A stretch of 64,000 nucleotides of DNA from positions 2,037,501-2,101,500 of the forward strand of contig CP126194.1 of NCBI GenBank assembly GCA_030272155.1, written 5' to 3'. The position numbers and the translations under genes were made by a program. The DNA is from Tetradesmus obliquus (lineage: Eukaryota; Chlorophyta; Chlorophyceae; Sphaeropleales; Scenedesmaceae). Below the pieces are notes generated by a model, which was not told the origin of the DNA, did no database searches, and was given only the letters and a program-made list of their open reading frames with translations. Positions within the stretch are counted from its first letter, which is position 1; each line of letters starts with the position of its first letter. This document shows positions 21,769 to 33,615 of the stretch, piece by piece.

Positions 21769-23502
21769 GCATGTTATGTTATGTTAGCAGAGGGTGTGAT
21801 GGTGTGATATGGTGTGGTGTCACAATACACTACACAAGGGCTGGAAGCGGTGCTGTCAGCTGTATCAGCGGTTGCTAAAGTTGCTGGGATTCCTGCGACT
21901 GGTGGTTGTTGGCCGCAACAAGGCTGCTTTTGATGCTCTGGGAGTATGAGTGATTCACTGTGAGTCAGTGCATGGTGCAGCTGCTGCGGTAGGCCGTGCC
22001 ACAGTGCCTTCACTGTCGGCGCACCACAGAGGCATTTGGAGTGGAGCTGCATGTGTGGCTGTCAGTACTGGAAGAGCCAGGCTGTTGTGATGAGGGATGC
22101 AGCGCTGTCAAACGGCACATTTGTTTGTTGCGGGTTGCTGCATGTGAGGAGCGAGGGCAGTGACAGCAGTTGGCGTGGTTGTGGCAGGGTGTCGCAGTGG
22201 GCATGCCATGTGCATGCCGCACTTGCAGCCTGCTGTGCGAATGAGAGGCTGCGTCTAGTGGGCTGTGAGTGTGTGCGTGCATGCGCGTGTGCGGCAAGCA
22301 CCAGGCACTGTGTTTACTGCTGCCACATCAGCTGCACAGGGCAGCATAGCTTCAGTCCAGCAGCATTGGCAGCACAGCAAACTGTGAACCAATGCCACCT
22401 TGCAACAGTATTCATGCGCGTGGCACGTGCATATATCTGAGGAGCAGGGAGTGTGGTGAGTGTCTCCGCAGATTCTGTGGCTTGTGTCACAGGCAACTGT
22501 TCTGCTGCTGCTGCTGCCGATACTGCTGCGCAGTAGCCTTTTGTGTTACTGCCGGCCAGGCACTGTGGCTGTCAGGGCAGCAGCACAGCATATGGCATGT
22601 GCGCTAGTGTTGATTCGTGTCACACTTTTCTGGTGTGTTCAGCAGCCACGGCTGACCAAAACAAGAAATGTGTATGTTTGGGATATGCTTTGACTCATTG
22701 AACCTAACCAGCGAGAGGAGGGCAGAGGCACAGCTCTGAATGTCAGCAGCAGAGCAGCACATTTTTACTTGTCTTTTGGGGTCAGCAGCACAGTGAAGCT
22801 CTGAATGCTTGGCACATCAGCTGACATGCCAATCTGGGTTGTCGCCATCAGCATTCATACAATGGCGCGCTGCCATTGTTTGTACTGTTTGGTACACACA
22901 ATGCAGACAGCTACATGCCATGCGTGATTGAGAAGAGTGGATGTGAAGTGCTGCACAGCGCAACAGCGTACACCTCGGCTGCATGCGTCAGCGCTGCCCG
23001 TTGTTATTTGCACGTTGTATGATAGAATGAATGCCCAGCAATGGATACGCTGCAGAGCCTGTTGGCAAGGCAGCTGTCGCATCCTGAGGCAGCAGCTCAT
23101 TTCTGCCCAGCATATCTGCGGGACTAGCGTATGTTAAGGGTAGCCACTGCAGGCCATTCGTTGGCATGTACTGTGCTTGCGGCAAGGCCCTTGCGGCATG
23201 TCAGCCGCTCACAGATCTCTAGAGGGTTGGGGTTTTTGTTGCGCCTGAGGGCTGCTGTACATAATTGATGAGGGGTGTGAGGGCGTTGATGGGCTTCTTA
23301 TCGTAACTGATGACTATCTTTGCTGTTCAGAGCGTCGTCCGGTGGGTGTTAACCAGCTGTCTGCTCGTTCAATGGATGTTGACCATGCATTGTGTCACCT
23401 GCTGACCTGCCAGGCTGTGCCCGGGCCGGAAAACCGGGTTTTGAGCCTGAGCTTTGTAAAGCAACTCGAGAAAACCATGTACACTAGAGGTAGCGATGAT
23501 AT
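21769..23502. other. 1.7 kb intergenic, nothing recognised
   Basis: No exon chain or RNA gene could be supported. Cys/His-rich open frames around 22036-22440 lack splice or domain support. Confidence 0.5.
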
Positions 23503-24426
23503 ATGAGGGGTGACAAGGCCGAGACGGGCAACCCGTATATACTGCCGATGACCGCGAAGTGCATGACAGCTTTCCCCACAGCGGCTGACCTCACCGGCAA
23601 CTCATGTAGTGCTGTGATTGCTGCGGGTGATCACATATTACTTCACGGAGCGCCCATAAAGCCTGCTACACACGCGAATGCCTCACCGCTAGCTGCACCA
23701 AAGAAGCTGCACAAGGCTACTGCAGCCACTCAAATGCAGCCTGGTGCCAGCCAGCAGTTGCAGGAACTGTTCCCTTTGCACAGCAAACTGCAAATTGATG
23801 CGGCTTTAGCAAAATCTTCAGGCTCTTTGGAGGAGGCTGCAGAGGTGCTGCTGCAGCAGCAACCAGCTGCTCCTGCTGCTCCTGCTGCTCCTGGTCGCAG
23901 CAGCTACTGTAGCCCAAAGGTGCGGCTGGTGCGGACATAGAGGGGCAGTGGTTGATTGCAACCAAGCAATGTCCTCAGTATTCATAGGACTTTTTGCACC
24001 CTATCTGAGCGGACTCTACAATCACCAGCAGCCTCAGAAGCAGCCCTGCCTGGCAATGCCTGCAGGCTCGCTCTGCTGTCACACCCCCACCAGCAGGACA
24101 GACCTGGGCTGCCTTACGCAGGCATGCCAATGGCCAGCAGCTGCTGCACAGCAGCAACCGCAGCGCACCATGCAGCCCAGCCGAAGCACACCACAGGTCG
24201 CCGCCAGCCCCTGTGTTTGTGAGGCAGCGCGGGCAAGCCCCGCCAGCGCCTAAAATGACAGCAGACGCATTCCCGTCACTAGCTGGCACCAGCAGCAGTG
24301 CAGTGCCACTAGCAGACGGAGGAGTTGGTACAAGCCAGCAGCAGCAGCAGCAGCAGCAGCATGTGTTGCCTCCAAAAGCGGGAGGCGTCAGGCGCAGCAG
24401 CTCTGCTCCCTCTTTTGCTGAGGCTG

Positions 24427-24470
<44 letters not shown>

Positions 24471-26106
24471 CACCAACTGCAGCGAGAGCACCATCGCTTG
24501 CAGCAGCAACAGCAACAGCGACAGCAACATCAGCAGCAGCCGCAGCAACAGCAGCCTCAGACGCAGCAGGACATACAGCAGCTCGTGCACCAGCTGGCAG
24601 ACTTGCATCCATGGTGTGAGCCTGAACTGCTTCAAGAAGTACTGTCCAGCGTAGACAACAATGCAGCAGCAGCGGCAGCAGCTCTGTCAGACCTAGCACC
24701 AGCAGGGGTCGACTGCAATCTAGCGAGCAGTGTGCACGGCAGCAGCAAGGACAGTAGCGCAGCTGCTGGTGCGATTCAAGGCAATTGCAGCAGTAGTGTG
24801 TTAGCTATAGCAGGTGACGTAGAAGGTAGTAGCCAAGCAGGATACAGCAGACAGCTGCCACCACCGCTGCAGCCGCAGCCACAGCAGCAGCAGCAGCAGC
24901 AACAGCAGGAGCTGGGCTCAGGAGACATCTACCATAGTGTAAGGCGCGATGCGCTGCGCTTGACGCGCCAATGGCAGAAAACGTTGCGCAGGTGAGAGCA
25001 GCTTCCCTCAGCATGCACATAATATGCGTTGTCAATGATCCTTATGACACGTTCTGTATGGTGTTGCTTTGTAGGCTCTGCCACGATGTCCACAGCTGCT
25101 GCTTTGTAGGCGCTGCCCAACAAACTGTCTTCAGCTGCTGCTCGCCTGTTTCCCCGTGACTGACACATGTACTTAACATGCTGCGTGCCGTGTTGTTACC
25201 GCCAGGGCGTCCGCTGCCGCATCTGCGGGTGACCGCAGCGCTGCGCAGCAGCTGCACTCCGAGGCAGCAACCCTGAAAGCGGCTGCAGACGCAGCGCATG
25301 CTGCAGCAGCGCTGAAGATTGAGGTGCTGCACAACATGGACAGCGCTGCTGGCCTGGTGAGTACGTACTCATGTGCATAGCGCGGGTAGTGCCTCTGGCA
25401 GGCGTGAGGTCCTGTGCAGGAAAGCAATGTAGCATGCAGCTGATACATGCGTCATGCCAAGACAGGCATGACCGCTGGGCCTGTATCTACGATCGGTTGA
25501 CCCTCCCAGTGCTTGCCTGCTGTTGACTGTGAGGTTGTTTGCGGGTCAAGACAACGTGGCTACATGAGTCTTGTTGTCACTACTAGTGTGCCTTTGCAGT
25601 ACGGAGGCTATAACACCACAGATTGCTGACTTGTTCTGCTGCCGCCCCTGCTGCTCTGCATACGTCAGTGGGAGCTAGACCTGCACGGGCTGCATGTGCA
25701 GGAGGCCCTGCTGGCCCTGCAGCAGCGGCTGCAGCTGCTGCAAGACATCGTGCAGGACATAACAGCACACCCCCTTGCAGCAGCAGCAGCAGCAGTAGCG
25801 CCAGCAGGACCTGCGGATGACGAGATGCATCAAGGCAGCATACCAACTAGCAGCAGCAGCGGCAGCAGCAGGAAGCAAGTGCTGACGCAGCTGCTGCTGT
25901 CTGATGACCAGCCGCTGCACGTACGGCAGGCTGCGCTGAGTCAGCAGCTGCGGGTGATTGTTGGAAAAGGCAACAACAGCAGCGGCGGCGAGGCGAGTTT
26001 GCCTAGGGCTGTCGAGCAGTGGCTGGCAGATGCGCAGTACAAGTATGTGATGCGGCCTGGGGCGATTGATGTGAAGCTGAAACGCTTTGCTGCACTGCAG
26101 GCTTGA
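23503..26106 (+). CDS. CUE-CUE-DUF1771-Smr domain protein
   Basis: Resembles plant CID7-type and N4BP2-type Smr proteins, thought to act in RNA metabolism or ubiquitin binding; substrate unknown. Four exons: 23503-23919, 24066-24991, 25206-25356, 25669-26106; phases 0, 2, 0 agree, 643 aa. Exon 1 holds a CUE-like helical motif (LQELFPLHSKLQIDAALAKS, then EEAAEVLLQQ). Exon 2 starts at CTGCAG|GCTCGC, carries VFVRQRGQAPPAPKMTADAF, long poly-Q tracts and a second CUE-like motif (LADLHPWCEPELLQEVLSSV). The end of exon 2 plus exon 3 form a DUF1771-type helix pair (RRDALRLTRQWQ; DRSAAQQLHSEA). Exon 4 is the Smr domain: ELDLHGLHVQEAL, RVIVGKGNN and a C-terminal WLADAQYKYVMRPGAIDV. LDLHGL and the GKGNN loop are the Smr signature residues. 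I did not find a PAM2 motif. Confidence 0.85.
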
Positions 26107-26820
26107 TGTGACGGGGCTTTACTGCACGTGTCATTGGCACTGGATTAGGCAAGGGTTTATTGCTCTACGCACATGTGGACAGTGCATGCTGTGAGTGCAC
26201 GTCATATGATGTGCCTCACATTTCCGGCATAACTACTAGTAGCGTGTATTGGTTGCTGCCTTTAAGGTTGGTGTGCGTGTTCTGGTATGCTGGTCTGCCA
26301 GCACAGATAAGCAACCAGCATGACGGTGCCTTGCACACCGATGTGCCAAGCTTGGCCTCAAGGTGTTGTGGCAGTGGTGGTGGTCACTGTTGTCGAGGTT
26401 ATTACTGGTGCTAATTACATGGTGCCACGATGTGCTTATGTCGCATGTACAACAGATTATAGTCAATAGTAAAATTATATTTGGACACCCATAAACCCGT
26501 GAGGCTGTGAATGCCGCTTAGCACTGGGCGGGGCGGTTGAGTCACCGGGTGATGCGGCAGGCGCGTTTTGAAATCTTGGAGGGCAGAGCAAACCTCAACA
26601 AAGCAAACGACGACCACATAAATGTATATAACTGTACGGGTGTTGTTCATAGGGTATGCTGTGACACATCAAATCATCTCTGTGGTCTGGCCGGGAGCTG
26701 GAGCTGCAGACATAAATACCCTGTTCTTCGATCCCCACGATGCCTGCCTCTCAGCGTTTTTTGTTCGCAGTCAGTTTTAATCTTCAGTGCTAAAAAGCAG
26801 TGTTTGAACGTGTTGCCAGC
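26107..26820. other. Intergenic, 3' UTR of Smr gene and promoter of next gene
   Basis: CATAAATA at 26711-26718 sits about 105 bp before the ATG at 26821 and may be its TATA element. Nothing else seen. Confidence 0.35.
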
Positions 26821-29800
26821 ATGCGCAACAAAGCAACGTTGATCATCCTGACGTTGGCTGTGCTCTGTACAGCCAGCCTCGCCTGCAACAGCGTACAGCT
26901 GAAAGATGATTTGTGTGGCAATGGCTCAGTCGTAACCGGCATGGCGTTCAGCGAGCAGTGGGGTCTGTCGTCTGGCTTGCTGGTGGTTCCCCCAGGCAAG
27001 CAGCACGTTTCCTGCAGGGCAGTTGGGAGGGCAGCTCAGCATGCACAACATCATAAACCATCGCTAACGATCATCTCATCGCTGTTTCACCTCCTAGCAT
27101 GGTGGCGCACACAGCCAGTGCATGCAGATCGTTTCCTGCAGCCAGCTGTTGACCGTCAACACTGTGACAGTGATGCAGAGCGCATCATGCGCCCCGCTGC
27201 AGCCAAGCCCGCATCCATCAATCAAATGCTACCTATGCAGTCTGCCTATACAGACACCCCACAGCCCGCACAGCTGGCCCCTTCTTGAGCTGCACACATG
27301 CGCACACGTGTCAGCATGCATGCGCTAACACTGTGTTATGCTGCTTGCATGCAGGTGGCAAGCTGCCGGTGCTGCAGATAGCTCCTGGTGTGCAGTCCAG
27401 CTTCGGCCCCCAAGTGGAGTTCCTATACGGCACAACATGCTTGGGGCACAACTTCACAGAGGTAGGTGCTGCAGCAGCGACCGTTTGATCACAAAGCATC
27501 CTGATGTCACTTCAGCAGCATGGCTTGCAACTGGTGCGCACAGCACTGCCACATTAGAGGTGCCATGCGCTGCTGGTCATGCCTGCTCTATTCATTATTA
27601 CACTTTTGTTTCTGTGCAGACTCACGCTGTAGGGATGCAGCACATGCACATGCCATCCGTGGTGATGCGGCAGTCTTCACACCCACATGCAATACTGTGC
27701 TTCTGTTACACAGCATAGGTGAAGGGTTCTGGTTGCATGTGATGCAACGATGTGCATGCGCTGTGTGTGTGTGTGTGGCTTGCAGATGGTTCAAGTTGAG
27801 AAGTTGCCTCCCGTTGGCATGCCAACTGGCAACCACTTTGTCTGCAACCAAGGCATGAACGACGCGGTGAGTGCTGTATTGTGTTATAATGTTATGACAA
27901 TGCTTACAGTGCGTCTGGACTGCTGACCGCACATCTTGCAGGCTGCAAGGCACCACACCAGTGGTTCATGCTGCACTTTGCCTCCACATTGATCTGCAGC
28001 CAACCCATGCGATAAGACGGCTCTCTCTTGAAGCTGCTGCTGCTGCTGCTGCCTGCAGGGGTTGGTGGTTGGCTTCCACAACCATGGCCAACCCAAAGGA
28101 TCACCCAGTAAGGAACATTGTCCAGTGGAAGCTGCAATTTGAAATGAGGTTGAGCCTATGTCCAGCCTGCGTTTCAAGATATCTTGGCTGCTGTGTATTA
28201 GTGGAGTGAAGCTGCACTGCCTGGCAAGCCGCTGACTGTACTGCTTGGCAGGCCTTGTACTGCATGGTGTTATGGTGTGTATTGCTGCCTGCTGACAGTA
28301 CAGCTATGCTGCATGTGCTGCCATGCAGACCCACCTGCGTATGATCCCAAGTCACCAAAGAAGCAAGCCATCAACTACTTTGACATGGCAGCAGTGACGC
28401 TGGCAAGGTGGGTGGAGGTTTTGCAAGTCCTAAGTTACAAGTCCCTCGCATCAGAAGCAGGCAAGTCTGCTTGAGCCTATGCTCTTCCGTGCGTAGCTTA
28501 GAGAAGGACAGAGGTTGTGCAGCAATGCGTGTACAGTGGGATGCAGCTTTATGATGAACCTCATGAGCCTGTAATGGTGGTGGTTGTGTTGAAGCGCTGC
28601 ACCTTTGCATTCTGCAGGTTCCGCACGTGTGCAGAGATCAAGAAAGCTTACACTGAAGACATTCAGGTGCGACCCCTCAGCACACAGCATGCATGTCCGC
28701 CCCGTGCATAACAAATTGCACGCTGAGGTTGCCTGCAAGCGCTAGATGAGCTGCTGGAACTGCAGCGCTCAAGCTGCGGACTTCCGGCAGATCTGTTCAG
28801 CAATCGACAGACCCCACCAGTACGTGCCGCCGCGTCGTGCACAGTTCCCTCTGGTTGTGCTCTGTGACTGCAGCAGTCTGGCCTCCGCACACGCGTCAAC
28901 GCCGCACCTGTTGCACACTATATGCAGACTGCTGCACATCTCGATACCGCTGCGCATGATCAACCACGATTCTGGTTATCACCTGACGCGGTGTCTACTG
29001 CGGTCTGCTGCAGCTGGTGTACGGCACAGACATCAACCCATTCAGGGCAGGCCAGTGGCTCGCGGTGTACGATGCCACCGGTGCAGCATGCGTGGTGCAG
29101 ATCAAGCTGGGCAAGGTTGAGGTGCTTGACAACAGGCTTGGCGTGCTGGCCAACATGTACTTTCCCACTGATGATGATTACCTAGTGGAACAGACACAGG
29201 TGAGTGAGCGCTGCCCGCGCAGGTACTGCGCATGGACAACAACAAGCTGGGTGTGCTGGCTGACAGTAGCTGTCGGTTGAGCCACCTGCCGTCACCTAAG
29301 TGCCTGCAAATGTCTGCCAACGACCGAAGGCAAGTATAACCACGCGCAAAGGCAGACCTGACTGCATGACCACCAGCGACCCAACCTTAACCCCCTAAAC
29401 CCATGCCTGCTGTTTGCACTTTCTCCTCTCTTCTCTGAACAGAAATACATGGACTTTGTCAAGGCTCAGGGGCTCACAATGGACGCTGATGGTTTCATCA
29501 ACGGACCCTTCACGTATCTCTTGCCTGGTGGCCGCACCTCATCAGAGCCACAGCCAGGCTGGGCGTTCAAATACATCCTTGCCAACAACTTCACAAGCAT
29601 CGTTGGTGAGCTGCAGCTGCCAACAGGCTCTAGGAGCGGCTTGAAGACCGCCATCGCAAGGCTGGCACTAGCAGGCATGGCTTGCATGAGAGAGCCCAGT
29701 ATGCTGCCGGCCAGTGTGCCCCGCAGAACCTGGCGATCTCTAGATTGCCTGCTGCCAACTTGCAGCACTGCGTACTTGCGCATGCGGCCAGCGCGCGCCG

Positions 29801-31221
29801 ACACCCAAGGCACGCTGCCTGCATACTCGCAGTTCTGTCATCACATCTTTGTAACACTGTTCATGTGGTGTTGTGCCGCAGGCGGCTACAATGGCGACTC
29901 CCGATTCGCACGCATGGCAATGCTCAAGTCTGCAGCAAAGCTGCAGTGCTACATCACTGACGGCCGCCTCACACCCACAAGCCCTGGAGTGGCTCCCAAG
30001 AGCTACCCCAAGAGCTGGCCTAGCCTGCTGACTGTGCGCCAGATCATTGAGGCAGTGGCACTGCCACGAGGTAAGGTTTAGGTTTCAGGGATGGTACTAG
30101 TGAGAATGTGGCAGGCTGGGCATGGCCGCCTGCCGTGGTGCTTAGCTACTGCAGTGCCAGCAACAGCCGGCTGCGCTTTGGCGTTTGCATGTGCCTTGCT
30201 GAATGTCGTTGTCAAAAGTCTTGTTTGAAGCGGATGGTCATAGCTGTGTGATGTTGCTGTGTCAGCAGGCCGTGTGCTGCAAGCCCAATACGACACAACA
30301 TTAACATGCAGAAATATCACTGCCGGCATGAACATAGCAGCTGATGCTGCCACAACAGTGCACAGCACAACTTGTCACCAAACGCTTAGCACATTATGGT
30401 GACAAGCTGCTAAGGAACTAATGCATGCGGCACATTCACTTTGCTGCTTTGGTGGCAACAGTGAGTTGAGTGCAGCTGCAATCCCTGTGCCTGTTTCTTG
30501 CAGCCATGCTTGACGAAGGCACAATTGCTGCAGCATACGACCCAGCTGGCCCCAATGCATGGAAAGGGGACGCAACACTTTGGTAAGGGGTGCAGCATAT
30601 ATCACTAGCTCAGCATGCTGAACAACAATGCATTGGTTGCCACCAATGCTAAGCCTGTAGCAGCACTGTCGAGCCATCCTAGTCATGCAATGGAAGGCCG
30701 GCTATTGCTGCAGTGGCAGCCGGCATGCGGCATGTACTGCTTGTGCGGTGTGGTATGACATGTAGCCACGTTTCACTGCTGCACCCCTTGCGGGTGTGTG
30801 TGTTGTGCTATGATTGAGATGCTGATGCCTCACTTGTGCTGCCTGCTGCTTGGCCGACCTGCAGGTTGGCAATGTTTGACCAGACAAACAAAGTGATGTT
30901 CTACAGGTGGGCCTGCTGCAGCGGAAGTTGCATCTGAGGCAGCACCTGCTGATTTGACTGTGTGGACACATATGCTGCTCTATGCTGTTCAGCTGCCAAG
31001 CAAGTGTGCAACACCAATCTCACTGCTGCTGTTGCCGCTGCTGCTTTTTTCACCGATGTCTGGACAACATGCACACCAGGACTGGCAACATGGTGATGTA
31101 TCGCATGATCAGCCTTCCCAAGATCAACTGGTCCAAGGTTCCTACTTGGCCCAGGGTGCGCTTCATCAGGCTGCTGCCAACAGCAAACCCTGGAGTGACT
31201 GATGTGACCGCATCTCTGTAG
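26821..31221 (+). CDS. Secreted Ntn-hydrolase, choloylglycine hydrolase/penicillin V acylase type
   Basis: The family hydrolyses linear amide C-N bonds with an N-terminal Cys. Exons I can place: 26821-26995, 27355-27461, 27786-27866, 28059-28107, 28329-28407, 28618-28666, 29014-29199, 29443-29605, 29882-30070, 30504-30582, 30865-30906, and a last exon ending at TAG 31221. MRNKATLIILTLAVLCTASLA is a clear signal peptide; cleavage before Cys21 would expose the nucleophile. Family marks: NQGMNDAGLVVGFH, WLAVYDATGAACVVQI, LGVLANMYFP (Asn equivalent of N175), GGYNGDSRFARMAMLKSA (Arg equivalent of R228), and FDQTNKVMFYRCLDN. The usual R-x-M-D after the Cys is replaced by TGMAF. Intron 1 seems to use a GC donor (CCCAG|GCAAGC). 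A further exon reading LDELLELQRSS near 28745 fits the protein but clashes in phase by one base, and the last acceptor (about 30991) is uncertain. Confidence 0.68.
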
Positions 31222-33615
31222 GTTTCAAAGACGCGGAGCCTGAAGGATCAAGCCCACTTGAGTGTGTGAGGCTTGCAGAACGTTTACAGGCACGCACAGC
31301 TTGTTGGGCTGTTCTCGTCAATGCGTGGGACCATTGATGCATCACTTTGATAACAGTCATGGATATACGAGGCTGCGCAGAGCGTTGCATGCAGAAAGCT
31401 GCCAGCCGTAGGGTCTGTGGCGTCGTTGCTATGGATTGTTGGGTAGTTCGATGATCTCTTTGCTACTTTTTGACCGCGATGAGTCACTTTAAGTGACAGG
31501 TAGCACTTGTGGCAGTGTGCTGCGGCACGCGTGTAGAGTGCACAGCATGCACAGCATGTGGCTCATGTACAGTGACCATGCATGCAGCAGCTAGCGTGGG
31601 CCTTTCAAACACATGGAAGAAGGCTATGCTGCCAATGTAGCTCGCAGTGCGTGGCTACATGCATTGCACAATTCACATGTCAACTCACATCTGATGCTGG
31701 GCCTGGACACATGCACGTGACGTATGTGCGGGCGTTGACAGCAGTGTTGCTGAGGCTTGTTGGATTGGTAACATATTGAGTTGGAATCATTGTGGCTGTG
31801 GAGCTGTGGACATGCGCTGAGAGTATCCGCGTCCAGCAAAAAGCCCAGGTGGGCCGCCTGGCAGGCGTGATATCGGCTGGCTTATGAGCTGCCTCCGGCC
31901 AGCATTCAGCACGCGCCCGGAAAATGTGAAAGGGTCCACAGCTGAAGGCTGGCGTGCACGAAGCACAACATCAAGTTCATTAGGTGCACCATGCCCCGTG
32001 CTTCTAACAGCAAACTTCAATTATTACAACAGCAGTCAGCTGGACATAGGCCTGAGATTCGCCGCATAAAATCGTCATGTTACATAGCCAGCTGCATGCC
32101 AGTACCATGGCGGCATGCGTTGCTGCAATACGCACGTGAGCCCGGACGAAATAAAGATTCTAGTGGCGGCAGCTCAGCTGCAATATGTCCAACTTTACCA
32201 ATTGATCCAAGCCAAGACACACCTGTGTCATCAACCAAGGTAGCAGGGCAGCACTCATCATCGGGCTGTGCCAGGCTGGACAATGCAATTGGGGACATCA
32301 GAGCAAACAACCAACTCACAGCAGACACAGTAGTAGAGCTCTATGGGTGCTGCTGTAGCATGCTGTAGCACTTGGCAACCCTGCCTCTTTTCAAACATCC
32401 AGAGCACCTGCTGCAGCAAGCCTTCGGTGGGCTGGCGCCCTGCCAAAACAAACATGCAACATTGCCCAGGACACATGCCAGAAACTGCAAATCCTGCTAC
32501 TAGCAGGATGCATTAGTAATACGTAACAACTCAAACTAAATGCCAAGAAATGTGCTGTTGGCGCCACTGGAAGAACATTCAACCAACAGCACCAAGCTGC
32601 ATGCCGCCATATTTAGCAAGCATTGCCAATTCAGCTCTGAGTTCGCAGCAGCACGCAAGGCTGCTTAGTTACGCCAGCACAAGCTGTCTGGCAGCAGTGC
32701 AAAGAGATGGAGGCTGTGTTGCCATCAATTTAAATGCAGCACACAGCTCATCATTACATGCATACTAACAACAGGGCAAGCTGTGCCCAGGCAATTTCAG
32801 GCACTCACCACGTGGCGCACCAGAGCTGCATGCAGCCATGCGAATCAGGCAGAGGCACAAATGCACACACACCATCAAAATGACATTCCAGGCAACCAGC
32901 TGTCAACCTCTCGACAAACATTTGTGTTTGTGCGAAGGCAGCTTCAAGCTGCAGCGCGTTTCACTAATACCAAGTGGCATCAACTTCAAGCAAGAGATCA
33001 CAACCTGTCCCACATTGGTGCGCAACACAAGACCAGAAGTTCAAGCAGGTTCAGTTGCCTGCTCAGTGTGTGCACCATGCACGAGGACCCAGGTCCAACG
33101 TTGCTGCACTCTTCAAAGAATAGGCACCCGCATTCAGTGGACACACGGCTGGTAACCTCGTTAGCCTCAACCCAGTCATTCCATTCCAACGCCGGATTAA
33201 GTAGCCAGATGGCGGGTGCTGCACCATACATCGCAATACCTGCCATTGTATGATGCACCAGCTCATGCGGCAGTCACAACATAACTGCTCACTGGGTCCG
33301 CCGCATTTGTGAACATCACAAGCTCTGCTCATTGCATTTCATCCAGTGCAACTGGACGGCAGCACAAATAATCACTTTGATTTCATCTGTGATTACTGGC
33401 AGTGCGCCACCTCAACCACACGGCTGACAGCATGCACTCAAGAACACAAAGCATGCACGCACAGCGCTCTCAATCACAACCCAACATCAAGGCAAGTGCC
33501 AGTTGGTGACATGGCGCAGTCAGCAGCCAGATTGACAGCAAACCCAGCATTGTGCAGTGCATGCAACACCGCCTATGCCGGCCACACTGTTTCATCTGTT
33601 TCTGTTCTGCTTCTT
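31222..33615. other. 2.4 kb intergenic, nothing recognised
   Basis: Between convergent genes. No exon chain, RNA gene or mobile element could be supported on either strand. Confidence 0.5.
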
